This document shows, in pieces, positions 24,765-33,836 of a DNA stretch of 64,000 nt. Made by a program: the position numbers and the translations under genes. The first letter of the stretch is position 1. Every line of letters starts with the position of its first letter. The notes beneath the pieces were generated by a model, which saw only the letters and a program-made list of their open reading frames with translations, was not told where the DNA came from and ran no database searches. This DNA is from Actinomycetota bacterium (GTDB taxonomy: Bacteria; Actinomycetota; Actinomycetes; Nanopelagicales; Nanopelagicaceae): positions 124,001 through 188,000 of the forward strand of contig CANBSP010000002.1 of the NCBI GenBank assembly GCA_947372165.1, in the 5' to 3' direction.

Positions 24765-25842
24765 ATCCGCCGTGATGGCCAACCATCTTGCCTTCTCGAT
24801 CAGCGATTGCCGGATCTAGCAACAATAAAGTTCCGCGCGGCACGGCAACGATATCTCCCATCCGATCGAGGGAGTCTTCGCTTACCTCATCACCAAAGAG
24901 TTTCGCAGCATCGCTTCGCGTGAAGATATCCACGCTCTCACCAAAGGTTGACCGCCAAGCGATTACCGTCTCCTCCACCGCACCTTCGCGGATGTAGATA
25001 TGTCTTGCCCGCGCTTCCCCGCCAATGAGTGTCACATTATCAAGGAGTGAATTTCCATCACCAAGAATGATCTTCTCTCCTGCGTTAATCATGCCGTGAT
25101 CAGCGGTGAGATAGATCTGAACACCTTTTGGCAATTTCTCCAATAACAATGTCAACAACTGCGCAACAGCCCCAAGGGCGGCCAGCCACTTATCTGAACC
25201 CACTCCATCACTGTGACCTGCAACATCGAGCACGTTGAGATAAATATAAGAGAAGGATTTTTCACGGCCATGTGCAATGACTGCCTTATCAACCATATCG
25301 GTGATGTAATTTGCGCCAAGGTAATCTGCTCCGCGCATGCCAGCTCGTGTGAAGCCACTTCCTTCATATCGCTTCTCCGCGATATGTGACACGTGAATTC
25401 CGTGCGCGATCGCTCGCTCATACATCGTCGGCACTTTCTGCCACACCACCGGATCAACGCGTTCATCCCATTTCAAAGCATTAAGCAATCTTCCGGGTTC
25501 GCCAGATCTCGGGACTCGAACGGTGTAACCCAACATGCCGTGAAGGCCGGGCATCACACCTGTTCCAAGTGAGACGAGATTGGTCGCAGTTGTAGTCGGG
25601 AAGTGTGAATGAAGTGGTAGATGTTCGATAAATTCTTTAAAGATCGGAAATTCTTCGCGATAGGCAACGAGTGAGTTGTAACCAAGACCATCGATAAGAA
25701 TGAGTGCAACTTTTGAACTCTGGTCGAAGGCACAGTAATTGATGGCACTAGGAAGGCCGAGGGAGGCAAAGATGGATTGAGAGAGGTGGGCCAGTTGCGC
25801 TATCTCTTCACCGTGAATCGGGCCGGAATCCATCATGGGCAT
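24718..25842 (-). CDS. Alkaline-phosphatase-superfamily phosphodiesterase (nucleotide pyrophosphatase-like)
   Basis: 374-residue cytosolic hydrolase of the type I phosphodiesterase/nucleotide pyrophosphatase group. It shows VALILIDGLGYNSL (metal Asp), the nucleophile region HFPTTTATNLVSLGTG, LNVLDVAGHSDG and TADHGMI, then HHGGFTRDEVLIPLL at the end. Substrate unknown. Both its C-terminal motif and the SepH tail are conserved-looking, so the 47-base antisense overlap of the two coding ends seems real. Start could also be one of the two ATG codons 6-9 bases inside. Confidence 0.85.
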   Translation of the reverse strand: MPMMDSGPIHGEEIAQLAHLSQSIFASLGLPSAINYCAFDQSSKVALILIDGLGYNSLVAYREEFPIFKEFIEHLPLHSHFPTTTATNLVSLGTGVMPGLHGMLGYTVRVPRSGEPGRLLNALKWDERVDPVVWQKVPTMYERAIAHGIHVSHIAEKRYEGSGFTRAGMRGADYLGANYITDMVDKAVIAHGREKSFSYIYLNVLDVAGHSDGVGSDKWLAALGAVAQLLTLLLEKLPKGVQIYLTADHGMINAGEKIILGDGNSLLDNVTLIGGEARARHIYIREGAVEETVIAWRSTFGESVDIFTRSDAAKLFGDEVSEDSLDRMGDIVAVPRGTLLLLDPAIADREGKMVGHHGGFTRDEVLIPLLSCRT

Positions 25843-25897
25843 ATCATCCCATCGAAGAGCTATCTGGCGTCGAAAACGAGTCGCTCCCCTGCTTTCG

Positions 25898-25903
25898 TAG
25901 GCT
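25898..25903 (+). promoter_or_regulatory. Candidate -10 box of parC
   Basis: TAGGCT, 20 bases before ATG 25924, would give a leader of about 14 bases without a clear ribosome-binding site. Confidence 0.35.
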
Positions 25904-25923
25904 TAGTTGGCAAGATACGCACC

Positions 25924-27426
25924 ATGGCAACAAAGACCCCAAAAGTCGTTCTCCCAAAGCCCGGTGAGAACCCAGGAAAGATCGTCGATATTGATGTATC
26001 GGCCGAGATGTCCGACTCTTTCCTCGAATATGCGTATTCGGTTATTTACTCTCGCGCGCTTCCTGATGCCCGCGATGGCTTGAAGCCGGTTCAACGACGA
26101 ATTCTTCACATGATGTTCGATATGGGTCTTCGCCCGGATAAGGGCCACGTCAAGTGTGCTCGAGTCGTCGGTGAAGTGATGGGTAAGTTGCACCCACATG
26201 GCGATGGCGCGATCTACGATGCCGCCGTTCGATTGGCGCAGCCTTTCACAACGAGACTTCCGCTGATCGATGGCCACGGAAATTTTGGCTCACTCGATGC
26301 CGGTCCTGCCGCGATGCGTTACACCGAGGCCAGGCTGGCACCTGCAGCACTCGCCATGGTCAACGAGTCCGATGAGAATACGGTCGACTTCGGCGGCAAT
26401 TACGATGGCCAACTTCTTGAGCCACTCGTTCTCCCTGCCGCATTTCCAAATCTGCTCGTCAATGGCGCAACCGGTATTGCCGTGGGTATGGCGACAAATA
26501 TGGCACCGCACAATCTCGGTGAGGTAGTCGCTGCGACCAAGCACCTCATTGATAATCCAAAGGCGACTCTTAAAGCGTTGATGAAGTTTGTCCCCGCACC
26601 TGATTTCCCTACAGGTGGCGAAATTGTTGGACTCTCTGGTGTTGAAGAGGCATATGCGACTGGTCGTGGATCCTTCAAGGTCCGCGCAACTGCCGTGATT
26701 GAAAAGGTAACCACTCGCAAGCAAGGCATCGTTATCACTGAATTTCCATTCAACATTGGACCTGAGAAGGTCGTCGAGAAGATTGCCGATCTCGTGAAGG
26801 CAAAGAAGATCCAGGGCATCTCAGATATCGTCGATCTCTCTGATGGTCAGCAAGGAACCAAGGTTGTCGTAGAGATTAAGAATGGCTACGAACCAGAAGA
26901 GATCCTTGAAAAGCTCTACAAGCTCACTCCAATGGAAGATCAATTCTCAGTCAATGCCGTTGCGCTCGTCAATGGTCGTCCGCTGACACTTGGACTGAAG
27001 GATCTGCTGCAGGTATTTATCGATCACCGTATCGATGTCGTTCGACGTCGTTCGGCATTCCGACTCGAGAAGGCGCAGGCTCGCCTCAACCTCGTCGATG
27101 GATTGCTTAAGGCAATCATTGATATCGATAAGGTCATCAAGATTATTCGCGCATCAGATGATGCCGCAACCGCCAAGGCTGATTTGATTAAGTCATTTAA
27201 GCTCTCAGATGAGCAGGCGACCTACATCCTCGATATGCCACTTCGCCGTCTCACCAAGATGAGCAAGCTCGAACTAGAGACCGAGCAGAAGGAGTTGAGC
27301 AGCACGATCAAGGCGCTCACAACACTCCTGAATTCTGAAGAAGCGATTCGCAAGCAGGTTTCAGCCGAACTCACCGAAGTTGCAAAGAATTTTGCTACAC
27401 CTCGTCGCAGTCGAATTGGTGAATAA
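25924..27426 (+). CDS. parC: DNA topoisomerase IV subunit A lacking the C-terminal domain
   Basis: Breakage-reunion subunit of a type IIA topoisomerase. Present are EYAYSVIYSRALPDARDGLKP, the QRRILHMMFDMG helix, HPHGDGAIYDAAVRLAQ, and AAMRYTEARL with the active-site Tyr at about residue 127, followed by the tower and coiled-coil region. The protein stops at 500 residues with LTEVAKNFATPRRSRIGE, exactly where the DNA-wrapping beta-pinwheel domain (about 300 residues) normally begins. No remnant follows, because the next gene starts 15 bases on, on the other strand. The partner parE is 2 kb away. Confidence 0.9.
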   Translation: MATKTPKVVLPKPGENPGKIVDIDVSAEMSDSFLEYAYSVIYSRALPDARDGLKPVQRRILHMMFDMGLRPDKGHVKCARVVGEVMGKLHPHGDGAIYDAAVRLAQPFTTRLPLIDGHGNFGSLDAGPAAMRYTEARLAPAALAMVNESDENTVDFGGNYDGQLLEPLVLPAAFPNLLVNGATGIAVGMATNMAPHNLGEVVAATKHLIDNPKATLKALMKFVPAPDFPTGGEIVGLSGVEEAYATGRGSFKVRATAVIEKVTTRKQGIVITEFPFNIGPEKVVEKIADLVKAKKIQGISDIVDLSDGQQGTKVVVEIKNGYEPEEILEKLYKLTPMEDQFSVNAVALVNGRPLTLGLKDLLQVFIDHRIDVVRRRSAFRLEKAQARLNLVDGLLKAIIDIDKVIKIIRASDDAATAKADLIKSFKLSDEQATYILDMPLRRLTKMSKLELETEQKELSSTIKALTTLLNSEEAIRKQVSAELTEVAKNFATPRRSRIGE

Positions 27427-27440
27427 GACCTTTTTCCACA

Positions 27441-29255
27441 CTACTTGAGAAGTGAGATCAAGGTTGGCGCGAGAGATCGCGACGTACTCACGCTGATATG
27501 TGAGCCATCTCGGTAGGTATTGCGACCGGCAAAGAGGGCGGTACAGATATCTGCCGGACAGAGCAACCCATTGAGGTTGAGGTAGTGAATTCCAGATCTC
27601 GAAAGCCCCTTGCGAATTGCCAAGGTTGCTGCAGATCTCGTCAATGCGAAATTACAGGTATTGATCTGCCCAGCGTTCTTTGAGAGACATTCTGCCGGCG
27701 ACTGCGGCGGGTGGGGCGTATCTTCAATGAGGTAGATCGAACTCTTCGGGGCTTTGAGTGAGGCGATAAAACTCACTTCGCCTTCGGCATAACGGGTGGC
27801 GTAATCCCCTCCCCCAACGAGAGCATATGAATACTCGCTATAGGAGGTAAGGATCACTCGATCTGGCTTATCGGCCGCGATCCGAGCTGAAATATATCTC
27901 TGCCACTTCGCACAACTCGTATCCGCAATAGCGCTGCGTTTTGTGGGAAGAAAACTCGCCGGGCATGAGGACTTTGTGAAGACCAGCAACTTCCAATGAT
28001 TGTGAATCGCGGCAGCTTCGACGGCGTTAAACCACTGTGCCGAATGTGAATCGCCAGCCAGGACCACCTCGCTCTTCGATCTCAGATCACCGAAGAGACA
28101 CGGTGAGGTTGGCGCTGATACTCCAAAGTCGAGGTGGCAGCCATCGTGATAAATGATCGGCTCGCTGCGATCGAGTTGAATCTTTGAATTCTTCGCGGCC
28201 GCTGCTTCGAAAGAACTTGCACCAAAGAGAAGAAGAGCGACACAGCCGATAGCAACGCCCCACGTCGGCATTTTCCAAGCAAAGCGTTGATTAAAGCGGA
28301 AAGGTCGTTCAACTATCTTCGCAATGACGAATCCGAGGATGATCGAAAGTCCTGCGAGAAGAATTTTCGCAGTGGCGCTCAATCCTTGATAACGAGAGAG
28401 CGCTATCACGATCAATGGCCAGTGAACGAGATAAATAGAGAATGAGTAGTCGCCGAACCATCCTAAGAGCCGATCCCATGGGCTTGTGGTAGATCCGACC
28501 AAGACTGCCATTGCTCCAGCAATCGGAAGCAAGGTGCTCACGCCAGGCACAGGAAGATCAGTGCCGATGAATAGAATCGAGAAGGCGAGAACGGCCCAGC
28601 CACCGAACGCTAGATATCTACCAGAGCGAAGACTTTTCGGTACGAGAAGTGCAACAAAAATGCCGGCCAAGAATTCCCAGGCACGAGAGATGGGCAGATA
28701 GAAGGAATTAACTGGCGAGACTGATGTGTACCAAATGGCGAAACCAGTGGAGAGTACAAAAAGTGGCAGGATTAAATATTTACGGGCCTTGATCAAGAGA
28801 AGAAAGAGGATCGGCCAGAGAAGATAGAACTGCTCCTCAACACCCAAAGACCAATAGTGAAGATAGGGGGTTGGGCTCGTCGATTGATTGAGATAGTCGT
28901 TGCCTTGGCTGGCGAATCGAAAGTTCCCGGCGAATAACGTTGCGGCGATGCCATCATGCGTAAATTGTGCAAGGGCGATCGGTGCGAGAAAGATCCATGA
29001 GAGAAATGCCGTCAGGAGAATAGTGACGAGTGATGCAGGCAAGATGCGTTTTGCTCGGCGGCGGTAGAAGTTCAGAATCTGATTCGGGATAGCGCCATCC
29101 GCCTGCGCGAGACGTTCGGTAATGACAAAGCCAGAGATGACAAAGAAGATATCGACACCGAGGAAGCCACCCTTAAAGGAAGCAATCTGAAGATGGAATA
29201 GCAGGACCGCCAGAACGGAGAAGCCGCGAAGCGCCTGGATATCTCTGCGCTTCAT
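27441..29255 (-). CDS. OafA/YrhL-type membrane acyltransferase with SGNH domain
   Basis: 604 residues. The N-terminal acyltransferase-3 domain (about residues 1-350, ten helices) begins RRDIQALRGFSVLAVLLFHL, with the His/Arg of the active site, FFVISGFVIT and YWSLGVEEQFYLLWPI. The C-terminal SGNH domain has VVLAGDSHSAQW and a final DGSHIS catalytic Asp-His pair. Such proteins O-acetylate cell-surface sugars. ATG 29255 follows a TAGAGT -10 box by 7 bases. It sits between parC and parE. Confidence 0.9.
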   Translation of the reverse strand: MKRRDIQALRGFSVLAVLLFHLQIASFKGGFLGVDIFFVISGFVITERLAQADGAIPNQILNFYRRRAKRILPASLVTILLTAFLSWIFLAPIALAQFTHDGIAATLFAGNFRFASQGNDYLNQSTSPTPYLHYWSLGVEEQFYLLWPILFLLLIKARKYLILPLFVLSTGFAIWYTSVSPVNSFYLPISRAWEFLAGIFVALLVPKSLRSGRYLAFGGWAVLAFSILFIGTDLPVPGVSTLLPIAGAMAVLVGSTTSPWDRLLGWFGDYSFSIYLVHWPLIVIALSRYQGLSATAKILLAGLSIILGFVIAKIVERPFRFNQRFAWKMPTWGVAIGCVALLLFGASSFEAAAAKNSKIQLDRSEPIIYHDGCHLDFGVSAPTSPCLFGDLRSKSEVVLAGDSHSAQWFNAVEAAAIHNHWKLLVFTKSSCPASFLPTKRSAIADTSCAKWQRYISARIAADKPDRVILTSYSEYSYALVGGGDYATRYAEGEVSFIASLKAPKSSIYLIEDTPHPPQSPAECLSKNAGQINTCNFALTRSAATLAIRKGLSRSGIHYLNLNGLLCPADICTALFAGRNTYRDGSHISVSTSRSLAPTLISLLK

Positions 29256-29262
29256 GGTCGAA

Positions 29263-29268
29263 ACTCTA
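29263..29268 (-). promoter_or_regulatory. -10 box of the acyltransferase gene, leaderless type
   Basis: TAGAGT on the minus strand with a 7-base gap to ATG 29255. Confidence 0.5.
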
Positions 29269-29283
29269 GCGCGACAATCCGGC

Positions 29284-29325
29284 ACAAGGTGGAGAAGGTG
29301 CAGAAGGTGCGGAAGGTGCGGAAGA
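29284..29325. repeat. Nine-base tandem repeats downstream of parE
   Basis: About four imperfect copies of AAGGTGCGG lie between the parE stop and the acyltransferase promoter, directly abutting the parE TAA. The unit length keeps a reading frame open on both strands. Confidence 0.8.
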
Positions 29326-31419
29326 TTAAGCGTCGATCCGATCGCGGTCGATCTCGGCAGTCGCAATAAATTCCTTACGAGGCGCCACATCATTACCCAT
29401 CAAGAGTTCGAACATAGCTTCGGCTGCAGTCGCATCCTTCATCGTAATTCGGCGAAGGGTGCGCTTATCGGGATCCATCGTGGTCTCGCGAAGTTGATCG
29501 GCATCCATCTCGCCTAGGCCTTTGTAACGCTGGACCGGTTCTTTCCAACGCTTGCCATTCTTCGTGAGATCAGCCAAGACGCGCTTCATCTCATCATCAG
29601 AGTAGGTGTAATGGACCTCGCCCCGCTTGCCTCCCACGACATCAATGCGATGGAGTGGTGGGATCGCGGCAAAGACTCGACCATCTTCAATGAGTGGGCG
29701 CATGTAACGACAAAGCAAGGTGAGCAAGAGGCATCGAATATGCGCGCCATCGACATCCGCATCAGACATCAAGATGATGCGGCCATAGCGGGCATCTTCG
29801 AGCGTGAATGATTTGCCAGAGCCGGCACCGATCACCTGGATGATCGAAGCGCACTCGGTATTTTCGAGCATCTGCGAGAGTGAAGCCTTCTGAACATTGA
29901 GAATTTTTCCGCGAATCGGGAGGATCGCTTGGAACTCAGAGTTTCGAGCAGCCTTTGTTGTACCGAGAGCAGAATCTCCCTCAACGATAAAGAGCTCGGT
30001 CCGATCGGTATCGTCCGAACGGCAATCAGAGAGCTTGGTTGGAAGTGAGGATGATTCAAGGGCATTCTTCCGGCGCTGAAGATCTTTATGTGCGCGAGCA
30101 GAGACGCGAGTACGAGAAGCATTAGCAATCTTCTCCAGGATTAACTTTCCAGTCGCCTTCTCAATGCGCTTGGTCGTGTTGAAGAACTTCTCCATCTCTT
30201 CAGTTACTACTGCGGCGACAATCTTGGTCGCAGCGGCAGTTCCGAGAACTTCCTTCGTCTGGCCTTCAAATTGTGGTTCAGACATTCGGACAGTGACGAC
30301 TGCCGTGAGGCCTTCGAGCACATCGTCTTTAATAACATCTGCTTCGTTATTCTTTAAAGTCTTGGTTGATCGCAACATATCGTTCATCACCTTAGTGATG
30401 GCGCGTTCAAATCCTTGAGTATGGGTTCCACCCTTTGGAGTGGAGATGATGTTTACAAATGAGGCACCTGTAGCTTCGTAGCCATTGCCCCACTGCATGG
30501 CGATATCGACGCCCATGGTCCGCTCAACCTCAGTTGGCATCATGTGGCCCTTTTCATCGAGTACTGGGACAGTCTCGGTGTAATCGCCCGTGCCAGAGAT
30601 TCGAATAACTTCACCGACGGGTTCATCAGGTCGCAAGAAGGAACAGAACTCAGAGATGCCGCCCTTATGGAAGAAGGTCTCTGATGTCTTGCTCTTGGTG
30701 CGATTATCGTTGACGACGAGGGTGAGGCCTGGGACGAGATAAGAAGTCTGTCTGGCGCGAGCATAGATATCTTCAATCGAAAGTTCGGCCTCTTTGAGGA
30801 AGATCTGCCGGTCGAACCACCACTTCACACGGGTACCAGTTACCTTGGCAGCGACCTTGCCAATCTGGCGAAGGCCAGATGACTCTTCAAAGGCAGCTTT
30901 TGGTCCATCGCCATCAAAGATTCCGGCATTTCCACGCTGGAATGACATCCAATAAATCTTGCCATTGCGATCAACTTCAACATCTAACCGAGAAGCGAGT
31001 GCATTCACGACCGATGCACCAACACCGTGGAGTCCGCCGGAGGCTGCGTATGAACCGCCACCGAACTTTCCACCTGCGTGCAATTTGGTGAAGACAACTT
31101 CAACGCCGGTTAAGCCAGTCTTTGGTTCCTTATCAACCGGGATACCTCGACCATTGTCATGTACTTCAACCGAACCATCTGCTTCAAGATTAATTTCAAT
31201 GCTGGTACAAAATCCAGCGAGCGCCTCATCGACGGAGTTATCAATAATCTCCCAGAGGCAGTGCATGAGGCCACGAGAATCGGTGGTACCGATATACATA
31301 CCAGGGCGCTTACGAACGGCATCTAAGCCTTCGAGAACAGAGAGATCCTTCGCCGTATATTGGTTATCGGCAGATACCTCATTGTTCGTATTGTTGGTTT
31401 TATTACTTTTAGTCGCCAC
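29326..31419 (-). CDS. parE: DNA topoisomerase IV subunit B
   Basis: ATPase subunit partner of ParC. LEGLDAVRKRPGMYIG, the ATP-site NSVDEALAGF and DNGRGIPVD, GLHGVGASVVNALA, TOPRIM motifs IVEGDSALGT and DADVDGAHIR, then PLHRI and QRYKGLGEMDADQL. I prefer GTG 31419 (697 residues): the homologous region starts soon after and a TAGCCT box ends 8 bases before it. A longer frame from 31488 adds 23 residues without homology. A Thr/Asn-rich N-terminal stretch precedes the GHKL domain. Confidence 0.93.
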   Translation of the reverse strand: MATKSNKTNNTNNEVSADNQYTAKDLSVLEGLDAVRKRPGMYIGTTDSRGLMHCLWEIIDNSVDEALAGFCTSIEINLEADGSVEVHDNGRGIPVDKEPKTGLTGVEVVFTKLHAGGKFGGGSYAASGGLHGVGASVVNALASRLDVEVDRNGKIYWMSFQRGNAGIFDGDGPKAAFEESSGLRQIGKVAAKVTGTRVKWWFDRQIFLKEAELSIEDIYARARQTSYLVPGLTLVVNDNRTKSKTSETFFHKGGISEFCSFLRPDEPVGEVIRISGTGDYTETVPVLDEKGHMMPTEVERTMGVDIAMQWGNGYEATGASFVNIISTPKGGTHTQGFERAITKVMNDMLRSTKTLKNNEADVIKDDVLEGLTAVVTVRMSEPQFEGQTKEVLGTAAATKIVAAVVTEEMEKFFNTTKRIEKATGKLILEKIANASRTRVSARAHKDLQRRKNALESSSLPTKLSDCRSDDTDRTELFIVEGDSALGTTKAARNSEFQAILPIRGKILNVQKASLSQMLENTECASIIQVIGAGSGKSFTLEDARYGRIILMSDADVDGAHIRCLLLTLLCRYMRPLIEDGRVFAAIPPLHRIDVVGGKRGEVHYTYSDDEMKRVLADLTKNGKRWKEPVQRYKGLGEMDADQLRETTMDPDKRTLRRITMKDATAAEAMFELLMGNDVAPRKEFIATAEIDRDRIDA

Positions 31420-31427
31420 GGGTGCAG

Positions 31428-31433
31428 AGGCTA
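31428..31433 (-). promoter_or_regulatory. Candidate -10 box of parE
   Basis: TAGCCT on the minus strand, 8 bases before GTG 31419. Confidence 0.4.
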
Positions 31434-31664
31434 TCTCTGGAATCCCCCAAAGGAGCCCATCACGCGCCGAGTAGCTCGCTTTTTCCACGTCTTGGCCAAA
31501 AATGACCGCTCAGATCGTGAGATATCTCCCAGAATGTGGGCTGAAATAAGAATTTAACAAGCGAGGGAATAACTATCCATGATTTACTGTTCCAGTATCA
31601 CCTAGGATCTCCCAAGATCCAGAAGATGGGCAGTCGGTCCGACCGATCGCCAGAAGGAGTGAAG

Positions 31665-31895
31665 ATGTCAGAGCAGTTGATTCTCGAACCAACACCCTTG
31701 AATGCCGTCGATCGTTGCGATCGTTGCGGAGCTCAGGCCTATGTTCGTGCAACCTTGCTCAATGGCGGAGAACTTCTCTTCTGTGCCCACCACGCCAAGC
31801 AATATGCCGAGGGCTTAAAGCCGGTTGTTGCGGCGATTCAAGATGAGACTGCAAAGCTCACTGCTTCTGCTATCTCGATTCCTGACGAGGATTAA
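31665..31895 (+). CDS. Small zinc-ribbon-like protein (DUF7455-type)
   Basis: 76-residue soluble protein with CDRCGAQAYVRATLL and LLFCAHHAKQY, giving a CxxC...CxxH metal-binding pattern found in a small conserved actinobacterial family near sigA. Function unknown. ATG 31665 has AGGAG nearby. The 245 bases upstream, back to parE, hold a GGATCT/AGATCC hairpin and a CGGTC/GACCG hairpin; no -10 box is convincing. Confidence 0.8.
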   Translation: MSEQLILEPTPLNAVDRCDRCGAQAYVRATLLNGGELLFCAHHAKQYAEGLKPVVAAIQDETAKLTASAISIPDED

Positions 31896-31911
31896 TCCCC
31901 TTTTATAACCG

Positions 31912-32154
31912 TTACTCCTGAGAGGCCTGCGCCTCTTTAATCTCTGTAACCTCTTTTAACTCTTTAATCTCTTTGTGTGAGCCATCGCAATATGGCTTAT
32001 CTTTCGAGCGGCCGCAGCCACATAATTTCACGTTACTTTCGCTGCGAATAACCGAACCTTCTGCATCAATAAAATCCACATCCCCCGAAATTCTGATCGA
32101 TCCAGATTTCGGGTTGATGAAGATCTGAGTTTTACTCTCTTCAGATTCGTTCAA
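31912..32154 (-). CDS. CDGSH-type iron-sulfur protein
   Basis: 80-residue protein with the motif CGCGRSKDKPYCDGSH, which binds a 2Fe-2S cluster through three Cys and one His. The N-terminal part has the usual beta strands; the C-terminal 20 residues are a Lys/Glu-rich repeat (KEIKELKEVTEIKE). It starts at TTG 32154, only 13 bases after the sigA stop, so it is probably expressed with sigA. Redox or electron-transfer role inferred from family only. Confidence 0.88.
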   Translation of the reverse strand: MNESEESKTQIFINPKSGSIRISGDVDFIDAEGSVIRSESNVKLCGCGRSKDKPYCDGSHKEIKELKEVTEIKEAQASQE

Positions 32155-32167
32155 GTTTTAATTCCGA

Positions 32168-33739
32168 TTAATCGAGATAATCGCGAAGAACTTGAGATCT
32201 CGATGGGTGGCGCAACTTCGACATCGTCTTGCTCTCGATCTGGCGAATACGTTCGCGAGTTACCCCGTAAACCTTTCCGATCTCATCGAGTGTCTTAGGT
32301 TGGCCATCAGTAAGTCCAAAGCGCATAGCAACTACTCCAGCCTCACGCTCTGAGAGCGTATCGAGCACTGAGTGGAGCTGCTCTTGAAGTAAAGTGAAGG
32401 AGACTGCATCTGCAGGAACGATTGCTTCCGAGTCTTCAATGAGATCACCGAACTCGGAATCGCCCTCTTCACCCAATGGTGTGTGAAGTGAGATTGGCTC
32501 GCGGCCATACTTCTGAACTTCAACGACCTTTTCAGGTGTCATATCGAGTTCTTTAGCGAGCTCTTCTGGAGTCGGTTCGCGGCCGAGGTCTTGCAACATC
32601 TGGCGCTGAACGCGAGCGAGTTTATTAATAACTTCAACCATGTGGACCGGGATACGAATGGTTCGAGCTTGATCTGCCATTGCACGAGTGATCGCCTGAC
32701 GAATCCACCAGGTTGCATAGGTCGAGAACTTATAGCCCTTGGTGTAATCGAATTTCTCAACGGCACGGATCAAACCGAGGTTGCCTTCTTGAATGAGGTC
32801 TAAGAAGAGCATTCCGCGCCCGGTATAACGCTTTGCGAGCGATACAACCAGACGTAGGTTCGCCTCAAGGAGGTGATTCTTTGCGCGCTTTCCTTGTAGA
32901 ACTAATTGTTCATATTCACGCTTTAACTTCTTATCCATCTTCTTATCCAGGGTGATCTTCTCTTCTGCAAAGAGACCAGCCTCTACCTGGAGTGAGAGTT
33001 CTACTTCCATCTCCGCATTAAGAAGCGGAACGCGTCCGATAAGTTTGAGGTAATCCTTAACCGGGTCGGCAGTTGCACCCGCTGTCATTACCGTCTGGAC
33101 AGGTGCGTCATCTTCCTCTGAATCTTTAATGGTGAAGGCATTCGCCTCGTTCTGAGATTCTTCTGCGACATTGACAACGCGAATCTCATTCTCTTTATCT
33201 TCGGTTGCAACAATCTCGGTAACTTCTTCAACGAGGGTCTCAAGATCTTCGAGCTCAACTTCTTCAAGTTCAACTTCTTCGCCATCAATCTTGGTAACGA
33301 CGGTCTTGCCGCCCTTGCCGGCTGGCGCTGCAGCAGGTGCTTCTTTTGCAGCAGGTGTTGCAGCCTTCGGATTCTTAAGTGCTTCTTCTGCAAGGCGCTT
33401 TGCTTCAAGTTCTGCCTTTGTTGGGAAGAGTTTGCGTCCTGCAGCTTTCTTCGCAGCCGCCGCTTCTGCCTCTGCTGCCTTAGCTACCTTGAGCGCTTCG
33501 AGCTCTGCCTTTGTTGGAAACTTTCGTGGACCTGCTCCCGCTTTCTTTGCAACAACTTTCTTTGCAACAACCTTCTTTGCTGGAGCAGCCTTCTTCGCAG
33601 GCGCAACTTTCTTGGCTACCACCTTTTTAGCCGGTGCAGATTTTGAGACAACCGCCTTCTTTGCAGCAACCTTCTTTGCAGGTGCAGCCTTCTTTGCTGT
33701 TGCGTTAGCGCCGTTTTTGGGCGCACTTGTTCCAGGCAC
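32168..33739 (-). CDS. sigA: Principal RNA polymerase sigma factor with Lys/Ala-rich N-terminus
   Basis: Housekeeping sigma-70, 523 residues. Region 1.2 is near [16 protein letters not shown], region 2 has [32 protein letters not shown] and [19 protein letters not shown], region 3 IRIPVHM, region 4 [20 protein letters not shown]. Before these lie about 200 residues of Lys/Ala/Pro-rich and acidic sequence, including two copies of [12 protein letters not shown] 33739 follows AAGGA by 6 bases. The promoters listed here (TANNNT) are presumably read by this factor. Confidence 0.96.
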   Translation of the reverse strand: MPGTSAPKNGANATAKKAAPAKKVAAKKAVVSKSAPAKKVVAKKVAPAKKAAPAKKVVAKKVVAKKAGAGPRKFPTKAELEALKVAKAAEAEAAAAKKAAGRKLFPTKAELEAKRLAEEALKNPKAATPAAKEAPAAAPAGKGGKTVVTKIDGEEVELEEVELEDLETLVEEVTEIVATEDKENEIRVVNVAEESQNEANAFTIKDSEEDDAPVQTVMTAGATADPVKDYLKLIGRVPLLNAEMEVELSLQVEAGLFAEEKITLDKKMDKKLKREYEQLVLQGKRAKNHLLEANLRLVVSLAKRYTGRGMLFLDLIQEGNLGLIRAVEKFDYTKGYKFSTYATWWIRQAITRAMADQARTIRIPVHMVEVINKLARVQRQMLQDLGREPTPEELAKELDMTPEKVVEVQKYGREPISLHTPLGEEGDSEFGDLIEDSEAIVPADAVSFTLLQEQLHSVLDTLSEREAGVVAMRFGLTDGQPKTLDEIGKVYGVTRERIRQIESKTMSKLRHPSRSQVLRDYLD

Positions 33740-33795
33740 AGGACATCCTTTTGTTTATCTGACTCACTGTCGGGTCAGGGAAAGTTGCTGGCTAT

Positions 33796-33801
33796 ATTAT
33801 A
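33796..33801 (-). promoter_or_regulatory. Candidate -10 box of sigA
   Basis: TATAAT on the minus strand about 57 bases before the sigA GTG, with TGCAAT 17 bases upstream as a weak -35. Unlike the leaderless genes, sigA has a leader with a clear ribosome-binding site. Confidence 0.5.
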
Positions 33802-33836
33802 AATTGTCCACAGGGTAAATTGCACATCTTGCCTTG

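Noticed and set aside
33171-33818. 215-codon plus-strand frame opposite sigA
   Set aside because: It is the mirror of the Lys/Ala-rich sigma N-terminus and reads as Ala/Phe/Ser low complexity; no start signal.
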